This document shows positions 8,878 through 17,179 of a DNA stretch of 64,000 bases, one piece after another. Each line of letters opens with the position of its first letter. Position 1 is the stretch's first letter. The DNA is taken from assembly GCA_963719415.1 (NCBI GenBank), contig OY970383.1, positions 1,302,001-1,366,000 on the forward strand, in the 5' to 3' direction. The notes under the pieces are model-generated. The model ran no database searches and was not told the origin of the DNA. It saw only the letters and a list, made by a program, of their open reading frames with translations. The position numbers and the translations under genes were made by a program. This stretch comes from JAPLIS01 sp963719415. GTDB taxonomy: Bacteria; Babelota; Babeliae; Babelales; Vermiphilaceae.

Positions 8878-9627
8878 ATGTTAAAGCTTAAAAATGTTGA
8901 TGTTTGGTTTGGTGATAACCATATATTAAAAAATCTTTCTTGTGATGTTGAGCAAGGAGATTTTGTTGTTATTGTCGGTGCTAATGGTGCGGGGAAAAGT
9001 ACTTTTTTTAATAGTATTGCAGGAAAAGAAAAACCCAATAAGGGCACTATTGAGTTAGATGGTTCTGATATTACGTATTTATCTGAGCAACAACGAGCAG
9101 GTATGATCACTCGTCTTTTTCAAAATACTCGATTGAATTCTGTGGGATCATTAACGGTTGCTCAGAATCTTGCTATGGCACACTATAGTCGTCGGCATGT
9201 GCGTTTTGTGGATGGCATGAGTGCAATGCCCCGAGATCGAGCAGAGAAACTCATAAAAGATATTGGTATGGATCCATCAATTTTAGATAAACCCATGAAT
9301 GCTCTTTCTGGCGGACAAAGACAGCTTATTGCATTTGTGATGTCTACCCAGCATATACCTAAGGTATTATTGCTTGATGAGCCAACAGCAGCACTAGATC
9401 CTCAAGCTGCAACAAAATTACTTCAATATGCTGCCCGATTTATAAAACAGCATGCGATAACCAGTTTGTTAATAACACATGACCCACATATTGCATTGAG
9501 TATTGGCAATAAGATATGGGTCATCGAAAATGGTACGATTTCAAAGCAGTATAGCGCTCAGGAAAAAATGCAATTAAACCCAGATAAACTTATTGGCCAA
9601 ATTGATTATGCAAGAATTAGCCAATAA
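8878..9627 (+). CDS. ABC transporter ATP-binding protein
   Basis: This is the nucleotide-binding subunit, 249 aa. It has Walker A GANGAGKST at residues 34-42, a Q-loop around LFQNTRL, the signature LSGGQ at 143-147, Walker B LLLDEP with catalytic Glu168, and a switch His in LLITHD. All motifs are intact, so the transporter is probably active. The ATG follows GAGAAAAATAAAG. The gene closes the three-gene operon; a hairpin at 9665-9688 follows directly. Confidence 0.9.
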   Translation: MLKLKNVDVWFGDNHILKNLSCDVEQGDFVVIVGANGAGKSTFFNSIAGKEKPNKGTIELDGSDITYLSEQQRAGMITRLFQNTRLNSVGSLTVAQNLAMAHYSRRHVRFVDGMSAMPRDRAEKLIKDIGMDPSILDKPMNALSGGQRQLIAFVMSTQHIPKVLLLDEPTAALDPQAATKLLQYAARFIKQHAITSLLITHDPHIALSIGNKIWVIENGTISKQYSAQEKMQLNPDKLIGQIDYARISQ

Positions 9628-9664
9628 AGTTGTAACGATAGACAAAAATAAGAAATATATACAG

Positions 9665-9688
9665 GTAGTGTCCCCGCAGGGGCACTAC
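9665..9688. repeat. Intergenic hairpin with GCA triloop
   Basis: GTAGTG-T-CCCC pairs with GGGG-CACTAC around GCA, with one unpaired T. It lies between the ABC ATPase stop and the TA target of IS copy 2, and is one of five hairpins here with a C-GNA-G loop and unrelated arms. No T-run follows, so a classical terminator is not indicated. Confidence 0.6.
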
Positions 9689-9691
9689 ATA

Positions 9692-10644
9692 TAGCATAGC
9701 GCACTAAGAATTCCCCATTTTCTCAAATGCATTACAAGTCGCTTTCCAAATATCATTTTCAACAAATTCAAGCTCACGCCTAATATTATTTTTTAGGTAA
9801 GCCCAATGATGTTCTATTGGGTTTAAGTCTGGAGAATAAGCAGGTAAAAAAAGCAAAGAACAACCAGCTTTATTTACAATATCAGAGATTTCGATCCATT
9901 TGTGAAACGATGCGTTATCTAAAACAATAGTCTTTCCAGTGCCTATATGTGGCAGCAAAACAGCCTCAAAATAACATTTAATAATTTCTTTATTGCAATA
10001 ACCATCGAATATTAAAGGCGCACAAAGTTTATTTTCAAAAAGACCTGCGCAAATACTTGTTCTTTGCGTAGAATGCCCGGGTTTTTCAGCAAAAACGCGC
10101 TTGCCACGCAATCCCCATCCATATGCATATCGTTCGTTATTGTCAATTCCAGATTCGTCAAAATATACCAATTCTGATTTTTTTATTTTTTTTACTTTCT
10201 CTGCAAACTCTATTCGTGCTTTCTCTATTCTTTCTTTGAATAAATATTGTTTTTTTTTCGAGTGTAACCAAGAGCCTTTATAGCTGTTCCTACTGCTGTT
10301 TTACCAACTTTCAACGCTTCAGTCATTGCTTTAATGGTCCAATCTTGATGTTCGTCCAAAAAAAGTTTAAATTTAACTAAATCTAATTTTCTTCTGCTTT
10401 TTCCAGATTTTGTTCGATCTGATAATGGTGCAATGCGGCCTTCTTTTTTGAATATTTTATTCCATGTATATAATGTTTTTCTGTCTATATCAAGCAACAA
10501 TGCTACTTCTGTTTTTTTCATTTTCTTCTCGATTAATAAATCGAGAGCTTTTTTTCTTATGTCTACGCTATACATACTATAACTCCTAAATTTTTGTTTA
10601 GAAATTAGTATATTCTTTTGGGGTTATTTATCAACGCTTTGCTA
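9692..10644 (-). mobile_element. IS630-type insertion sequence, copy 2 (953 bp, inverted)
   Basis: Same length and ends as the copies at 4952 and 39655, in the opposite orientation. TA flanks lie at 9690-9691 and 10645-10646. It sits between two GNA-triloop hairpins (9665 and 10695), and no open frame is interrupted. Sequence appears identical to copy 1 over the stretches compared by eye. Confidence 0.92.
9704..10575 (-). CDS. IS630-type transposase, copy 2, frameshifted
   Basis: The predicted protein is identical to the copy 1 transposase: the helix-turn-helix frame (10225-10575) is followed by the DDE frame (9704-10171 and upstream extension) with the same A AAA AAC slip site on the coding strand. 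Both frames are intact, so this copy may be active. Confidence 0.88.
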
Positions 10645-10694
10645 TACAAGCTTGCCAATAATAGTAATACCAATTTCAGTTAATCGCCATGAAT

Positions 10695-10746
10695 AAAATA
10701 ATTCTAGCTATACCCGCCGGAGGCGGGTATAGCTAGAATTATTTTT
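10695..10746. repeat. Long perfect palindrome with GGA triloop
   Basis: An uninterrupted stem of roughly 23 bp, from AAATAATTC at the base to ACCCGCC at the tip, closes on a GGA loop (10719-10721). It is the longest hairpin in the window. It lies between IS copy 2 and the Rpn gene. The arms contain no T-run signature beyond ATTATTTTT on the plus side, so it could terminate plus-strand transcripts, but its perfect symmetry is unusual. Confidence 0.7.
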
Positions 10747-10771
10747 CGTTCTTATTTAGTGAAACTAGTAT

Positions 10772-10812
10772 AAGTTTAAAAAAATGGGCAATTTTTAATA
10801 CGCACTGCTCTA
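10772..10812. repeat. MITE-type end fragment
   Basis: The stretch TTTAAAAAAATGGGCAATTT followed by TTAATACGCACTGCTCTA matches the right-hand side of the complete short elements at 24140-24258 and 60668-60727 (TTTAAAAAA-x-GGGG-A-x-TTTTAA-x-ACG ... GCTA). A matching left end was not found nearby, so this is probably a degraded copy. It abuts the stop codon of the Rpn gene. Confidence 0.45.
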
Positions 10813-11730
10813 TTATTTTGATTTAAGTTTTTTCACAATCTCAATGTCGAGACCAGTTTTTTTAGCAATTGTTTCAACATCCAGAATGTCTAGAAATTGT
10901 TTAGCTACTTCTAATATGCCTTCAGCTCTGCCCTCTTTTTTTCCCTCTGCCAAGCCTTCAGCACGGCCTTCATCTTTTGCAGCCTCACGTTTGCCCGGCT
11001 CTGAACGTATAGCATCTAATAACCGATCATACTGTTCAAGTTGTTGCAACGACCAACTGCTTTTGTTCAAAAGGTGAAAAGCATCTTCCATATCAGGATT
11101 TTTCAAATGACTTGGAATAGCTTCCAGGATATGAGCATTTTTTAAAAAATAGATCCATTTGTCAGATAATGTCGTTAACTCTTCAAGTTTTTTATTAAAT
11201 TTTTTTAATTCAACAAAATGAAACGATAAATGCTTGAGCTCATGAGAATGCGTTTCTTGATCCAATATCAAATGATGAGTAATATAATGAGGATTTGCAA
11301 AAAATTCAAAATCTAAAACACCAATAAAAATAACGGGAGCTAGCGTACCAAATGGTTCAGTAGATTTTAACTGACGCCCCAATGCCAAAGCACTGTAATA
11401 TTGAGCCCGTTCTAGATAATCTTTTTGTCTGACAACTTGCATTTCAACAATATAACGTCTATTTGCCTGATCAGTACACCGCACATCTACAATGCTGGAC
11501 TTTGATGATTTTTGTTTTTCTTCAGAATCTATTTCTGCTGTTTTAGTAGAAGAATTTATTATTATCGTTTCCGGATGATTATAAGGATCATTCATAACAA
11601 CATCGACTATCATTTCGCCTTCTTTGCGATCAAGAATACTATTTAAAAAACTGATAGCAACATTTTTATGTGCACTATCGCCAAATAGTTTTTTAAATGC
11701 GATATCTGTTTTAGGATCTAAAAAAACCAT
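10813..11730 (-). CDS. Rpn family recombination-promoting nuclease / putative transposase (PD-(D/E)XK)
   Basis: The N-terminus FLDPKTDIAFKKLFGD is the hallmark of the PF12784 / Rpn (YhgA-like) family, proteins with a PD-(D/E)XK nuclease fold associated with RecA-independent recombination. Catalytic-type residues are visible as Asp82 in VDVRC and ExQ at 96-98 in YIVEMQVV. The C-terminus (residues 248-275) is a repeated EGRAEGLAEGKKEGRAEG helix, also characteristic. Length 305 aa is normal. It is a single gene beside IS copy 2. Whether it acts on its own DNA or against incoming DNA is unknown. Confidence 0.85.
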   Translation of the reverse strand: MVFLDPKTDIAFKKLFGDSAHKNVAISFLNSILDRKEGEMIVDVVMNDPYNHPETIIINSSTKTAEIDSEEKQKSSKSSIVDVRCTDQANRRYIVEMQVVRQKDYLERAQYYSALALGRQLKSTEPFGTLAPVIFIGVLDFEFFANPHYITHHLILDQETHSHELKHLSFHFVELKKFNKKLEELTTLSDKWIYFLKNAHILEAIPSHLKNPDMEDAFHLLNKSSWSLQQLEQYDRLLDAIRSEPGKREAAKDEGRAEGLAEGKKEGRAEGILEVAKQFLDILDVETIAKKTGLDIEIVKKLKSK

Positions 11731-11811
11731 AATTATTATATCTCTCTTTTTATATTTCTTTGTTTATAAAAAATAAAACATATGTTTAGTATAATCTCAA
11801 AAATAAGAGTT

Positions 11812-12717
11812 TTATAATCGAGGGGTTAAAGAGCGATTTTCTAATACAGTACAAAGACTGTTTAGGCTGCTTTCTATAAAAGAACTATCGCTATCGGTCT
11901 GTTCGCCTGTCAAGAATGATTTAATCAGAGATAGAGGCTTTATCTGTTTAACCCATTCTATTTCGCCTTCTATCATAGCGCGTTCTTTGATTATCTTAAC
12001 CATCGTTGAAGCTGATCCCACTGCATCAATAAGGCCGAGTTTGAGCGCTTGCTGTCCGGTAAATATTTTTCCATCAGCCCATTCTTTTTCTGTTTTAGTA
12101 GATAGTTTACGATTATCAATTACTATTGTTTTAAACTGTTCGTACGTATCATCAAGCATTGAGAGCAATATTGTTTTTTGATCAGGAGTAAGATCGGTAA
12201 AAGGATCTGTAGCTGATTTATACGTTCCTGCAGTAAGAGGTACATAGGTTATGCTATTTTTTTCGAGAAGTTGACGTAGTTGAAATACATAGGGTAAACA
12301 GACACCAATACTACCAACTAATGACATGCCGGGAGCGATGATATAATCAGTACCGCAGGCAATAAGATAGCCACCAGAAGCGCAGGTGTTTTCTACAAGG
12401 GTAAAAATTGGTTTTTGGTATTCTTTTTTGAGATGTATAATCTCATTATAGATTGATTCACCCGTACCTGTTGCGCTGCCAGGGCATTCCATGTGGAGCA
12501 AAATTGCTTTTATTGATTTATCTTTAAAATAGGTATGCAATTGCCGAATATAAGGAGTAGCATCATAGAGAGCTCCTTTTATAGTAATAACAGCAACCGA
12601 TGTTTTAGGTTCTAAAAAGTTTTGATAGCTTTTTACTACATTTTTAACAAGGGGAGGAAAAATATACAAAAAAAGAAGAAGAAAAAAAATGTTTTTTATG
12701 AGATCAAGCGTGTTCAT
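11812..12717 (-). CDS. sppA: Signal peptide peptidase SppA-like S49 protease
   Basis: This is a membrane-anchored serine protease expected to degrade cleaved signal peptides. Residues 9-25 form the anchor. The S49 core shows VAVITIKGAL, LLHMECPGSATGTGE, CASGGYLIA with nucleophile Ser114, GSIGVC, and GTYKSATDPF with the general-base Lys167. A C-terminal KIFTGQQALKLGLIDAVGS segment is typical. At 301 aa it is the short, single-domain form. It is divergent from the tRNA cluster, separated by about 310 bp. Given how many exported proteins are encoded nearby, a signal-peptide clearing role is plausible. Confidence 0.85.
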   Translation of the reverse strand: MNTLDLIKNIFFLLLFLYIFPPLVKNVVKSYQNFLEPKTSVAVITIKGALYDATPYIRQLHTYFKDKSIKAILLHMECPGSATGTGESIYNEIIHLKKEYQKPIFTLVENTCASGGYLIACGTDYIIAPGMSLVGSIGVCLPYVFQLRQLLEKNSITYVPLTAGTYKSATDPFTDLTPDQKTILLSMLDDTYEQFKTIVIDNRKLSTKTEKEWADGKIFTGQQALKLGLIDAVGSASTMVKIIKERAMIEGEIEWVKQIKPLSLIKSFLTGEQTDSDSSFIESSLNSLCTVLENRSLTPRL

Positions 12718-12961
12718 AGGTAATCTTTCAGTTTAAAAAAGGTAGAAAAAAAAATAATTATAAATATATAGATACATATTTTATTTAGTCACTCTCGTTA
12801 GTTGCCCCATCAAAGGCGAGGATTTTTTTAGCCAAGGATGTTTGAGTCTGCAATAGGTTCTTTTAGTGTCAATTTAACTTATTCTGTCTATAGAATATAG
12901 TATAATATGGTTATGATATAGAAACTATTTTTATAAAAAAAAAGTTTTTTTATTTTATTCT

Positions 12962-12990
12962 TTGACTTTAATCTGTTTTTCATTTAAAAT
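12962..12990 (+). promoter_or_regulatory. Sigma-70-type promoter of the tRNA cluster
   Basis: TTGACT (12962-12967) and TAAAAT (12985-12990) are separated by exactly 17 bp and lie 37 bp upstream of tRNA-Val. This is the best promoter match in the window. The rest of the 12718-13027 gap is AT-rich with no open frame or other structure that I can support. Confidence 0.65.
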
Positions 12991-13027
12991 TTTCATCATT
13001 GGTACTTATAATTAAGTACTTGAATAA

Positions 13028-13103
13028 GGGCGGTTAGCTCAGCTGGTAGAGCATCAGTCTTACAAACTGGGGGTCGCAGGTTCGAGTCCTGCACCGCCCA
13101 CCA
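13028..13103 (+). tRNA. tRNA-Val (anticodon TAC)
   Basis: A complete cloverleaf of 76 nt. Acceptor GGGCGGT pairs with ACCGCCC, the D arm is AGCTCAGCTGGTAGAGC, the anticodon loop is CTTACAA, and the T arm contains GGTTCGAGTCC. The 3' CCA is encoded. It is the first gene of a three-tRNA cluster. Confidence 0.95.
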
Positions 13104-13127
13104 TATTTGAAAGTTATGAAAATTTGT

Positions 13128-13203
13128 TCCTCGGTAGCTCAGTCGGTAGAGCAAACGACTGTTAATCGTTAGGTCGCAGGTTCGAGTCCTGCCCGAGGAG
13201 CCA
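13128..13203 (+). tRNA. tRNA-Asn (anticodon GTT)
   Basis: Cloverleaf of 76 nt: acceptor TCCTCGG with CCGAGGA, anticodon loop CTGTTAA on an AACGA/TCGTT stem, T loop TTCGAGT, discriminator G and encoded CCA. It follows tRNA-Val by 24 bp, so cotranscription and processing from one precursor is likely. Confidence 0.95.
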
Positions 13204-13208
13204 TGAAT

Positions 13209-13285
13209 GGGGCTGTAGCTCAGTTGGTTAGAGCGTCCGCCTGTCACGCGGAAGGTCGCGAGTTCGAGTCTCGTCAGCCCCGCCA
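13209..13285 (+). tRNA. tRNA-Asp (anticodon GTC)
   Basis: Cloverleaf of 77 nt: acceptor GGGGCTG with CAGCCCC, anticodon loop CTGTCAC on a TCCGC/GCGGA stem, T loop TTCGAGT, discriminator G and encoded CCA. Only 5 bp separate it from tRNA-Asn. Short inverted C/G runs (CCCCCCGTTAGAAAAATGGGG, 13332-13352) after it may end the transcript. Confidence 0.95.
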
Positions 13286-13379
13286 TTTAATATAATGGCA
13301 GTACAAAATAAAATTATCGCCAGTTTAATAGGCCCCCCGTTAGAAAAATGGGGTTAGCAAGTAGTAAAAATAGGATTTT

Positions 13380-13691
13380 ATGGATTTAAAATCGTTTTTT
13401 TCTTTAAAAAGAACTCGTGCCTATGAAAACGCGCTGAGAATGCATATTATTAATAGTGTAGTTTTCTTAATTATTGGTTTTGCTATAGAGTTCTTAGGTA
13501 GCACCTTTTTCGGTATCCCGGCCCAAGGTTTTAAGTTTTATTTTGATTTTTATGCTTATGGGACTGTCTATTTAGTTTTTCTGTATTCTCTTTTTTATAA
13601 TATGAGTTTTACGCCGGTTTCAGATGACCCATCTTTGAGAGTCCCATCTTTACGTTACGAAATTCCACCGAAATTTGAAGATAAATTTTAA
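13380..13691 (+). CDS. Small two-helix membrane protein, unknown
   Basis: A 103-aa protein with two hydrophobic segments, about residues 24-46 (INSVVFLIIGFAIEFLG) and 56-74 (FYAYGTVYLVFLYSLFY). A basic N-terminus and an acidic, Pro-rich C-terminal tail suggest both ends face the cytoplasm. It is 23 bp upstream of the cupin gene and probably cotranscribed with it and perhaps with the tRNAs. No family is recognised. Confidence 0.65.
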   Translation: MDLKSFFSLKRTRAYENALRMHIINSVVFLIIGFAIEFLGSTFFGIPAQGFKFYFDFYAYGTVYLVFLYSLFYNMSFTPVSDDPSLRVPSLRYEIPPKFEDKF

Positions 13692-13714
13692 TTCAATAAC
13701 TGAAAGCACAGGGC

Positions 13715-14089
13715 ATGAAAGATATTTTAGTTATTAATCCCACTGAAAAACTAGGTAAATTTTCTGACTTGTGGTCTCCTAAAATTATCACTGAACTTAA
13801 TGATGTATATGTTAAGCTCGCTAAGTTTAAAGGTGAATATATCTGGCATAAGCACGACAACGAAGACGAACTATTTTTTGTCATGAGTGGGCATTTAAAA
13901 ATAGAACTGAGGGAAAAGATTCTTGTTTTAAAAGCTGGAGAACTAGTCGTTATTCCTAAAGGTGTTGAGCATAGGCCTGTGGCAGATGAAGAAGTTTTTG
14001 TTATGCTTATTGAATCAAAAAACACAATAAGTACTGGTGGCGCGCAAGATACGGGCGATAAAAAGGCTACTCAGGGTGAATGGATTTAG
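13715..14089 (+). CDS. Cupin-domain protein
   Basis: A single-domain cupin of 124 aa. Motif 1 is seen as WHKHDNEDELFFVMSG, with metal ligands His45, His47 and Glu52. Motif 2 is GELVVIPKGVEHRPVA with His86. Such small cupins resemble the sugar-isomerase C-terminal-like group, but the substrate cannot be inferred. All metal-binding positions are intact, so it is probably a functional metal-binding barrel. It follows the small membrane protein gene by 23 bp. Confidence 0.82.
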   Translation: MKDILVINPTEKLGKFSDLWSPKIITELNDVYVKLAKFKGEYIWHKHDNEDELFFVMSGHLKIELREKILVLKAGELVVIPKGVEHRPVADEEVFVMLIESKNTISTGGAQDTGDKKATQGEWI

Positions 14090-14165
14090 ATTGATTTTTG
14101 CCGCAAGATATAATACTATACGAACTCGTATGTATAAACCGTTTTCTTGTTGAAGGTGATCTGTT

Positions 14166-14711
14166 ATGAAAAAATTATGTTTAGTTTTGTTATTTGGTGC
14201 TTATTTTGTTTCTAGTCTATTGTGTGCTGCTGCAGATATTACAGCAGAAGATCTTCCTGGTAGCTTTGCTGTTATGAAATTTATAATTAATGCTCGACTT
14301 GCTAACCCTAATCTTTCTAATGCTGAACGAGATAAAATTAATACTCTTTTTAACACGGTCTCTGTATTCGAAGTCGCCCTTGGTCGTCTTGCTCGTCATA
14401 ATGGTCTAGGTGTTGCTAATTTTGTTCCTGGTGATCAATTATTAGCTGATATAGCTGATTGTGCTGATGCTAATGCTCTGTTTGCACGTGCGCTTGGAGA
14501 TGCGCGTCCTGAGGGTGCATTAGAATTTAGTTCGGATATTGCTGTGCGTTCTGATGAGCTTGCTGAGGCTGCGCGGAATGGAAGTTGGGAGACAGCAAAC
14601 GTTTCAGTTATTCGTCTTCGTGATGCAGTTGGACAAGAGAGAGAAGTTCTTGCTGCACATTTAGAAGAAAGAAACAATCCGGGAAATGTAGAAGAGGGAA
14701 ATAATGGATAG
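14166..14711 (+). CDS. Hypothetical secreted protein, 181 aa
   Basis: A clear signal peptide (MKKLCLVLLFGAYFVSSLLCAAA) is followed by a helical, Ala-rich body and an acidic, Asn-rich tail. A Cys at residue 20 followed by AAA does not quite fit a lipobox (LLCA would need a +1 Cys after small residues; SSLLC is only marginal), so soluble export is more likely. No family is recognised. It stands alone, 76 bp after the cupin gene. Confidence 0.7.
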   Translation: MKKLCLVLLFGAYFVSSLLCAAADITAEDLPGSFAVMKFIINARLANPNLSNAERDKINTLFNTVSVFEVALGRLARHNGLGVANFVPGDQLLADIADCADANALFARALGDARPEGALEFSSDIAVRSDELAEAARNGSWETANVSVIRLRDAVGQEREVLAAHLEERNNPGNVEEGNNG

Positions 14712-14831
14712 TGATATCAATAGTATAGAGCTTTTTTTGATTTAGATATTCTAACTTATAATTGTAAGACTAAAAAAGAGATAAGGATTTTGCACACAGC
14801 AAAATTACTATCTCTTTTTTAATTTTTTTTG

Positions 14832-15480
14832 CTATTGATTCGGTGTTGCTGAGAATATCTGAGCGGTAAGACGTACAAGTTGGTTTCTTATTTCGGGAGC
14901 ATTTTTTATTTTTTGTACGAAGTGCACGGTGCTATGGGCGGTGGGTTCAATAGTGATAAGGCGACCTTCTAGCCCTGGAGCGCAATAGGCCTTTTCGTAA
15001 TTCTTTTTTAAGCGTATTTTCATCGGTGAGGCAAGGAAATTCAATATGCATAGGCTGCGTTTCTTCTATTGTCTCAGGATATAGATATAAATACAAAGTA
15101 GCGAGATCGCATAAATTTTTTTCATTTTTTAGTTGATCATCTTTATTCCAGTTTAACCAATCTTGAAAAATTGCTTGTGCTAGGGGAGTTTTGTTTGGAA
15201 TTTCAGCAAGATCAGCAAATTCGCAAGGCAGGATAGTGAGTCTATTGTCGCGTATCAACGATGATGGTATGCTCATGGTAGGAACTCTTTTTAATACATA
15301 ATCGGTTGTTTCGGGAGAAATAAGCCAATTGTATCCTTGAGGATAATCACCACCCATTGACCATATATTTAATTTTTTGGCCATGATCGCTTCAGCTTCT
15401 GCGCCTTCTTCTTCGTTAATGATTTTGAGTGCGTTATAAATGTCGTGTAAAGGACCAAGAGCAACAATAAAATATAATCA
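14832..15480 (-). pseudogene. Decayed inosine-uridine nucleoside hydrolase
   Basis: Reading the minus strand from about 15480, the frame gives LYFIVALGPLHDIYNALKI, matching the ALGPLTNIA segment of nucleoside N-ribohydrolases, then WSMGGDYPQGYNWLISPETTDYVL, matching their GG...EFN...DP.A segment. The N-terminal third, including the DxDxxxDD calcium site, is missing: a TGA lies in frame just upstream. Near 14990-15010 the frame shifts, after which GRLITIEPTAHSTVHFVQKI continues the family C-terminus. The gene is therefore truncated and frameshifted. It would have released bases from nucleosides for salvage. Confidence 0.65.
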
Positions 15481-15649
15481 AATTTTAACTTTTAAGCCCA
15501 GTTACCCTGAACCTGGCGGCAGCCCGGAGACCTCGATTTTTCATTGCCATTGAGAAAAACAAGTACAATCTGAAAAAATGGGTGATTTTTAACATATCCT
15601 ATTATAATAATCTTAAGCCTGTAAATTATTCCTATCTGAATCTTTTTTA

Positions 15650-15676
15650 TTGAGTTTTTTTTAATATAGGTATAAT
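15650..15676 (+). promoter_or_regulatory. Predicted promoter of the first paralogue (15726)
   Basis: TTGAGT (15650-15655) and TATAAT (15671-15676) are 15 bp apart. The same region, with small differences, is duplicated before the paralogue at 16467, which supports it as a kept regulatory segment. Confidence 0.45.
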
Positions 15677-15725
15677 AAAAGAAGTAGGAAAAGATAAAAG
15701 ATATATTTAATAGGGGGTTTTTGAT

Positions 15726-16094
15726 ATGGAAATGAGAAAAACGAGTGTATGGATAAGCCGATCTCTCGGCTTGCTCTTTGTTTTTAGCAGCTTTGGTCAT
15801 CTTATCCCGGTGATGGGTGCTGCAGATTATTCTGTTCCTAGAGATGAGGTTGCGAAGCCTAGTGAGCCGACAGAATCTTTAATATCAGAAAAAGATAGCA
15901 TTGCTTGGTGGCAAAATCCAGAAAACATACTTCTAGGAGTAGCAGTAGTAGTATCACTAGCGGGATTTTTCGGTTCATGGAGGCCTTGTCTTGATAGTGA
16001 TGAGTTTGGTCTTGATAGTGATAAGTTTGGTCTTGATGCGCGTAAAAATGCTGCCATCTTGACTGCTCGTGCTCTTAAAGAAAGCTTGAAATAA
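15726..16094 (+). CDS. Short secreted paralogue of the FVFSSFGHL family
   Basis: This 122-aa protein starts MEMRKTSVWISRSLGLLFVF and carries a signal peptide ending near SSFGHLIPVMGAA. Its N-terminus and its SVPRDEVAKPSEPTESL and AWWQNPENILLG segments match the 215-aa protein at 16467, but the intervening 100 residues are absent, so it is an internally deleted copy. The remaining part has one C-terminal membrane segment (ILLGVAVVVSLAGFF) and a duplicated FGLDSDKFGLD tail. The ATG follows AGGGGGTTTTTGAT. A third relative lies at 35816-36646. Function unknown. Confidence 0.75.
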   Translation: MEMRKTSVWISRSLGLLFVFSSFGHLIPVMGAADYSVPRDEVAKPSEPTESLISEKDSIAWWQNPENILLGVAVVVSLAGFFGSWRPCLDSDEFGLDSDKFGLDARKNAAILTARALKESLK

Positions 16095-16118
16095 ATTGTA
16101 CAAGCTTATTTAGTATAG

Positions 16119-16159
16119 AAAAGAGGGTAGGAGGCGCTTGATGTCTTCAGCCCTCTTTT
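16119..16159 (+). terminator. Terminator-like hairpin after 15726 gene
   Basis: AAAAGAGGG pairs with CCCTCTTTT across a 23-nt loop and ends in TTTTCTG. A related but longer hairpin follows the paralogue at 17139. The remainder of 16160-16466 holds a MITE-type end (TAGAGCATATTAAAAATTTC, 16180-16199) and a diverged duplicate of the 15531-15725 upstream region. Confidence 0.55.
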
Positions 16160-16388
16160 CTGTTGATATAGTAGAGCATATTAAAAATTTCCCCTTTGTG
16201 GCTCTCGGCGGAGAAGTCCTACCCCCCTTACCCTATCTTGCGACGAGGACCTTGTTTTATGTGCGGGCTCCCTGATTTTTCATTGCCGTTTAGAGAGACA
16301 AGCATAATCAGAGAAAATGGATCATTTTTAAGATATCCTATTATAATAAGCTTAAGTTTGTGGGTTATTTCTAGTTGAATCTTTTTTG

Positions 16389-16416
16389 TTGGCTTTTTTT
16401 TTAATAAAGGTATAAT
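16389..16416 (+). promoter_or_regulatory. Predicted promoter of the 16467 paralogue
   Basis: TTGGCT (16389-16394) and TATAAT (16411-16416) are separated by 16 bp, 51 bp upstream of the ATG. The segment duplicates the one at 15650-15676. Confidence 0.45.
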
Positions 16417-16466
16417 GAAAGAAGTGGGAAAAGATAAAAGATATATATTTAATAGGAGGTTTTGAT

Positions 16467-17114
16467 ATGGAAATAAGAAAAACGAGTGTATGGATAAGTC
16501 GATCTCTTGGCTTGCTGTTTGTTTTTAGCAGCTTTGGTCATCTTGTAGGAGCTAATTCTAGCAAGTCGCAAGTTGTTGTTCAAAAGGGGATAAAGAAGAG
16601 CCACGTGTCTGGATCTACCAGTCGTATGGCGACATTGCAACGTGTTTTCAAGAAATATTGGTTTTTAGGTATTCCGGTGGTTATTGGTGTTGGAGGTCTT
16701 TATGCACGTTGGCTTAAGAATAATAGTGTTGTGCAAAATGATAAATCCAATTCAGCAGAGATAAAATCTAAGACTGAACAGAGTGGCGCAGCGCAAGAAG
16801 AACCACAGTTGCAACAATTGGAAGAGTCAGAGTCTCAGAAGCTGATTTCTCAGGAGTTATCTGTTCCTAGAGATGGGGAAGTGAAGCCTAGTGAGCCGAC
16901 AGAATCCTTCACGGCAGAGAATGGCAGTGCTTGGTGGCAAAACCAAGAACACCAAGTAGCTTGGTTGAAAGACAACCAAGAAAACATAGCCCTAGGAGCA
17001 GCATTAGCGGTACCACTAATAGCATTTTTCTGGTCAGGGAAGAGTCCTCGTCCTGTTCAACCTAAAATTGCTGTCAGAAAACCTGTTAGGCCTGTTAGAC
17101 AAGTCTGGGAATAA
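16467..17114 (+). CDS. Secreted protein of the FVFSSFGHL family, 215 aa
   Basis: It starts MEIRKTSVWISRSLGLLFVF after a good AGGAGGTTTTGAT ribosome binding site, with a signal peptide ending near GHLVGA. After a basic stretch comes MATLQRVFKKYWFLGIPVV and a second hydrophobic segment, then a Gln/Glu/Ser-rich linker, a PSEPTES motif, a third hydrophobic segment (IALGAALAVPLIAFF) and a basic Pro-rich tail. The MATLQRVFKKYW block recurs in the protein at 35816-36646. It is probably inner-membrane or surface associated. No known domain is seen; the family appears lineage-specific. Confidence 0.75.
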   Translation: MEIRKTSVWISRSLGLLFVFSSFGHLVGANSSKSQVVVQKGIKKSHVSGSTSRMATLQRVFKKYWFLGIPVVIGVGGLYARWLKNNSVVQNDKSNSAEIKSKTEQSGAAQEEPQLQQLEESESQKLISQELSVPRDGEVKPSEPTESFTAENGSAWWQNQEHQVAWLKDNQENIALGAALAVPLIAFFWSGKSPRPVQPKIAVRKPVRPVRQVWE

Positions 17115-17138
17115 CTTGTACAAGTTTATTTAGCATAT

Positions 17139-17179
17139 AAAGAGGAGAAGAAGGCGTCGAACGCTTTCTTCTCCTCTTT
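17139..17179 (+). terminator. Strong terminator-like hairpin after 16467 gene
   Basis: AAAGAGGAGAAGAA-GGCG pairs with CGC-TTTCTTCTCCTCTTT nearly without mismatch around a TCGAA loop, ending in TTTGTTGTTG. It would stop transcription of the paralogue. Confidence 0.6.

Noticed and set aside
12996..13286. Minus-strand frame of 96 residues (GLTRLELATFRVTGGRSNQL)
   Set aside because: This is the well-known spurious translation of tRNA genes read on the opposite strand.
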